Source of the DNA: Acidobacteriota bacterium
Lineage (GTDB): Bacteria; Acidobacteriota; Terriglobia; UBA7540
Assembly: GCA_003165615.1 (NCBI GenBank)
Contig: PLWR01000104.1
Span: 277-8,696 of the forward strand
Reading direction: 5' to 3'
Length of the DNA: 8,420 nucleotides
Part shown: one piece after another, positions 5,940 through 8,420 of the stretch
How positions within the stretch are numbered: the stretch's first letter is position 1
Layout: every line of letters starts with the position of its first letter
The notes under the pieces: model-generated
What the model saw: the letters and a program-made list of their open reading frames with translations, nothing else
Databases searched by the model: none
What the model was told of the DNA's origin: nothing
Program-made: the position numbers and the translations under genes

Positions 5940-5971
5940 ATGACCCAATGACCCAATGATTCAATGACTCA
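5940..5971 (+). repeat. 8-bp tandem array containing the lutB start codon
   Basis: Four perfectly phased 8-mers: ATGACCCA, ATGACCCA, ATGATTCA, ATGACTCA. The ATG of the fourth unit (5964) is the lutB start. The other ATGs fall in different frames because the unit length is not a multiple of three. Confidence 0.7.
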
Positions 5972-7388
5972 ATCCTTTGACGTCCACAGCAGCGACATTC
6001 ACAAGACCGGCGCGGCGACCATTGCCAATCCGCGACTGGCGGAGGCCTTTCGCTCTTCCACCATGCGCTTGTTCATGCACCGGCTGAATGCGATTGACGA
6101 GGTGCCGGGCTTTGAGCGCCTCCGCGATCTGGGGCGCGAGTTGAAACGTCAGACCATCGAAAATCTTGACCACTACCTTGGCCAATTTGCCGACAGCGTG
6201 GAGCGCAATGGCGGCAAGATGCACTGGGCCTCCACGGCGGATGAGGTTTGCCGGGTTGTGGTGGACATCGTGCAGCGCTCGGCGGCGCGGGAAGTGGTGA
6301 AAGCCAAGACCATGGTGGGAGAGGAAGTGGAACTGAACCACGCGCTGGAAGCGGCGGGAATCCGCCCCGTGGAGACCGATTTAGGCGAATTCATTATTCA
6401 GTTGGCAGGCGAGCGGCCCGCGCACATCGTGGCCCCCGCGATCCACAAGACGCGCGAGGAAGTGTCCGACCTGTTTGTGGAGCACATTAAATCCGAGCGC
6501 ACGTTGGTTCCCGAGGAACTCACCGCCATCGCGCGCCGGGCATTGCGCGAAATGTTCCAGAAAGCGGGCGTGGGAGTGAGCGGCGCCAACTTTGCCGTGG
6601 CTGAAACCGGGACCGTGGTCACGATTGAGAACGAGGGAAACATCCGCATGAGCACCACCGTTCCGCGCGTGCACATTGCGCTGATCGGAATCGAAAAACT
6701 TATTCCCCGGCTTTCCGACCTGGGAGTTTTTCTGCGATTGCTGGGCCGCTCGGGAACGGGCCAAAAGCTCACCACCTACACATCGCTGCTCACCGGACCG
6801 CGCCGCGAGGGCGAAGACGGTCCCGAGGAAATGCACGTGGTGATGGTGGACAATGGCCGCATCAAGTCGCTGGCCGACCCCAAGATGCGCGAAATGCTTT
6901 ACTGCATTCGCTGTGGCGCCTGCCTGAACACCTGTCCCGTTTATCGCAAGATTGGGGGGCACGCCTACGGGTGGGTTTATAGCGGACCCATCGGCGCGCT
7001 GGTCACTCCGGAATTCGTCGGCATCGGCCCGGCGCGGGAATTGCCCTTTGCCTCCTCCCTGTGCGGAGCTTGCCGGGAAGTATGCCCCGTCAAAATCAAT
7101 ATTCCCGACCTGCTTCTGCACTTGCGCAGTGAGGCTCAGGAACATGCGCCCCCACGCTCAAAGTCGCTGCTTTCGGAGCGCCTCACCTTCCGGCTGTGGG
7201 CTTGGGCAATGCGCCACCCCGCTGTGTATGAACTGGGCAGCCGATTCGCCCGTTGGGGACAAGCCCTGGTGGCGCGCAAGGGTTGGATTCGGAAAATTCC
7301 GGCGTACCCTGCTTCCCAGTGGACCAAGGAGCGCGACTTCCCGGCGCTTGCTCCGCAATCCTTTCGCGAGCGGTGGAAGAAGCTCTAG
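5964..7388 (+). CDS. lutB: LutB: LUD-domain, 2x[4Fe-4S]-type iron-sulfur subunit of L-lactate oxidation
   Basis: A 474-residue LutB/YkgF protein, the usual length. After an N-terminal region (HKTGAATIANPRLAEAF), a LUD (DUF162) domain covers about residues 60-300, including AETGT at 213-217 and NIRMSTTVPRVHIALIG. Ferredoxin-like motifs follow: C314-x2-C317-x2-C320-x3-C324-P and C367-x2-C370-x3-C374-P, the second showing three Cys. A C-terminal tail ends in RERWKKL. With LutA (upstream) and LutC it should pass electrons from L-lactate to the respiratory chain. ATG 5964 is the first possible ATG after an in-frame TGA at 5949. No Shine-Dalgarno sequence is present, because the upstream sequence is an 8-bp tandem repeat. 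No lutC follows in this window. Confidence 0.93.
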   Translation: MTQSFDVHSSDIHKTGAATIANPRLAEAFRSSTMRLFMHRLNAIDEVPGFERLRDLGRELKRQTIENLDHYLGQFADSVERNGGKMHWASTADEVCRVVVDIVQRSAAREVVKAKTMVGEEVELNHALEAAGIRPVETDLGEFIIQLAGERPAHIVAPAIHKTREEVSDLFVEHIKSERTLVPEELTAIARRALREMFQKAGVGVSGANFAVAETGTVVTIENEGNIRMSTTVPRVHIALIGIEKLIPRLSDLGVFLRLLGRSGTGQKLTTYTSLLTGPRREGEDGPEEMHVVMVDNGRIKSLADPKMREMLYCIRCGACLNTCPVYRKIGGHAYGWVYSGPIGALVTPEFVGIGPARELPFASSLCGACREVCPVKINIPDLLLHLRSEAQEHAPPRSKSLLSERLTFRLWAWAMRHPAVYELGSRFARWGQALVARKGWIRKIPAYPASQWTKERDFPALAPQSFRERWKKL

Positions 7389-7462
7389 GCGGTAGGGGTT
7401 AGGGGTCAGGGGTTAGGGATTAGGGAAAAGGCGAAAATCGAAATCCGAAAATCGAAATTCGT
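7386..7462 (+). repeat. 7-bp tandem array starting at the lutB stop codon
   Basis: Eleven units in unbroken 7-bp register: TAGGCGG, TAGGGGT, TAGGGGT, CAGGGGT, TAGGGAT, TAGGGAA, AAGGCGA, AAATCGA, AATCCGA, AAATCGA, AATTCGT. The unit drifts from TAGGGGT-like to AAATCGA-like without losing phase. The TAG of the first unit is the lutB stop. Confidence 0.75.
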
Positions 7463-7526
7463 AACCTGCTGAAACGAATTTCCAGCGCTGTCATGAACAC
7501 TGAACCAAAACTCTATGATTCTTTTT
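7463..7526. other. Spacer with nothing recognised
   Basis: Between the tandem array and the palindromic element I see no gene, promoter or repeat. It contains a pyrimidine-rich run (CTTTTTCCC) just before the element. Confidence 0.4.
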
Positions 7527-7792
7527 CCCTCTCCCCCAAGGGAGTCTGTGTGACAACTCGGAGTTGTAATGCTCTATGTGGCGGCGGGCTTCACAGGCGG
7601 CGGAAAAACCTCTCAAACTGTCATCCTGAGGAGGCGAAGCCGACGAAGGACCCCAGTATTTGCTTGAAAATTCAACTACAGGGGTCCTTCGCTTCGCTCA
7701 GGATGACAGCATTTAGGAGTCTTTCCGCAACCGCTTAAGCCGGCCTCTACAATTGCTCGCAGTTGTCACACAGACTCCCAAGGGGGCGAGGG
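7527..7792. mobile_element. 266-bp MITE-like palindromic element with 32-bp terminal inverted repeats
   Basis: The left end 7527-7558 and right end 7761-7792 are inverted repeats matching at 29 of 32 positions, including a perfect 19-bp core GGGAGTCTGTGTGACAACT (7540-7558) and its complement (7761-7779). Similarity continues inward with gaps (GGCGGGCTTCACAGGCGGCGGAAAA against GGCCGGCTT and GCGGTTGCGGAAAGA). It then reaches an inner 13-bp perfect pair, CTGTCATCCTGAG (7618-7630) and CTCAGGATGACAG (7697-7709), plus GAAGGACCCC with its complement. The whole element can fold as one long imperfect hairpin. It has no coding capacity and I see no clear target-site duplication. It ends 19 bp before the ribosome binding site of the glycosidase gene. 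Confidence 0.65.
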
Positions 7793-7810
7793 TTGTAAGT
7801 TCGAATTTGT

Positions 7811-7815
7811 GGAGG
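7811..7815 (+). promoter_or_regulatory. Ribosome binding site of the rhamnosidase-like gene
   Basis: GGAGG lies 6 nt before the ATG at 7822, a strong Shine-Dalgarno sequence that fixes the start. Confidence 0.8.
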
Positions 7816-7821
7816 TTCGTT

Positions 7822-8420
7822 ATGTTTCGATCATATTCAATCCTCAAAGTCGTTGTGGGGGCATCTCTCCTGGCGCTGTCTTGCGCCTGGGCCATCCCCT
7901 CGGTTCGCGCGGCGGAGGGCCCGCTCGCTCCCGTAAACCTGCGTTGCGAATATCTAACGAACCCCGTGGGAATCGACGCGCGCCAACCGCGCTTTGCCTG
8001 GGTGGATCTACACACGGCGCGGGCGCAGGTGCAGTCCGCCTATCAGGTATTGGTGGCTTCCACTCCGGAGTTGCTGGACCAGAATAAGGGCGACCAGTGG
8101 GATAGTGGCAAGACCGCTTCGGACGATCCGACGCAGGTGGCTTACAACGGGAAAGCGCTCGAGAGCGATCACTCCTATTGGTGGAAAGTTCGGTACTGGG
8201 ACAAAGATGGGAACGCCAGTGACTACAGCCAGCCCGCGAGTTTCGATGTGGCGCTGCTTTCCGCTGATGAGTGGAAAGGTCAATGGATTGGCGGCGCCAA
8301 TCAGTTGCGGCAGGAATTCAACTTGGCGGAAGCTCCGCGCCGCGCCCGCGCTTACATTTGCGGGTTGGGTTACTACGAATTGCGCATCAACGGCGCGAAG
8401 ATCGGGAACAACTATTTGGA
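7822..8420 (+). CDS. Exported alpha-L-rhamnosidase-like glycoside hydrolase (GH78 type), partial, runs off the right edge
   Basis: An open frame from ATG 7822 to the window edge gives 199 residues of the N-terminus. Residues 1 to about 30 are a signal peptide (MFRSYSILK, hydrophobic core, cleavage near VRA), so the enzyme is secreted or periplasmic. The rest resembles the N-terminal beta-sandwich regions of GH78 enzymes, which release terminal L-rhamnose from glycosides and polysaccharides. Features are PVNLRCEYLTNPVGIDARQPRF, SAYQVLVAS, a fibronectin-like SYWWKVRYWDKDGNASDYS, EWKGQWIGG, and finally RARAYICGLGYYELRINGAK, typical of the lectin-like module. The catalytic alpha/alpha barrel is beyond the edge, so catalytic acids cannot be checked. 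ALSC at residues 18-21 is a poor lipobox, so lipoprotein export is less likely. The start is supported by GGAGG 6 nt upstream. Confidence 0.85.
   Translation, partial: MFRSYSILKVVVGASLLALSCAWAIPSVRAAEGPLAPVNLRCEYLTNPVGIDARQPRFAWVDLHTARAQVQSAYQVLVASTPELLDQNKGDQWDSGKTASDDPTQVAYNGKALESDHSYWWKVRYWDKDGNASDYSQPASFDVALLSADEWKGQWIGGANQLRQEFNLAEAPRRARAYICGLGYYELRINGAKIGNNYL

Noticed and set aside
6381..7145. 254-codon minus-strand open frame inside lutB
   Set aside because: It is a shadow of lutB, whose LUD and Fe-S motifs are unmistakable in the plus frame.
7386..7427. Telomere-like TTAGGGG repeats
   Set aside because: The register is 7 bp and degenerate, begins with a gene's stop codon, and drifts to AAATCGA units; no sign of a linear replicon end.

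Overview
The window looks like a piece of a moderately GC-rich bacterial chromosome. The organism is most likely an Acidobacteriota member; this is inferred from gene style and from CTGTCATCCTGAG-type intergenic repeats that I recall from that phylum, and no search was run. Genes are separated by unusually repeat-rich spacers.

Left part (1-1500). The first 34 codons of a membrane-anchored protein run off the left edge on the minus strand. Divergent from it is the highlight of the window: an exported PrxQ/BCP-type peroxiredoxin (244-792, +). Its peroxidatic cysteine codon is an in-frame TGA (475-477), followed 23 nt later by the loop of a near-perfect stem-loop that fits a bacterial SECIS. I read it as a selenocysteine peroxiredoxin of 182 residues with Sec78; ordinary gene calling would cut it to a 77-residue fragment. 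A convergent minus-strand gene (911-1429) encodes a small single-domain cupin of unknown function.

Middle (1500-5100). A complete 918-residue UPF0182 membrane protein is encoded on the minus strand (1504-4260). It is followed by an 839-bp spacer before the next gene. I see no gene in this spacer, only repeats: two inverted copies of a modular 8-bp/7-bp tandem array, one half and one complete copy of a CTGTCATCCTGAG inverted repeat, and a small hairpin.

Right part (5100-8420). lutA (5100-5834) and lutB (5964-7388) encode two of the three LutABC subunits for L-lactate oxidation through iron-sulfur proteins. No lutC follows. After a 7-bp tandem array and a 266-bp imperfect palindrome (a MITE-like element with 32-bp terminal inverted repeats), an exported glycoside hydrolase resembling GH78 alpha-L-rhamnosidases starts at 7822 and runs off the right edge.

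A cross-cutting pattern is that nearly every spacer carries degenerate tandem arrays of 7- or 8-bp units, with a different unit in each place. Several arrays share bases with a stop codon (790, 7386) or a start codon (5964). The genes do not form one pathway: Prx serves peroxide defence, LutAB lactate use, and the hydrolase plant or microbial polysaccharide breakdown, which together suit a heterotroph of soil or similar habitat.
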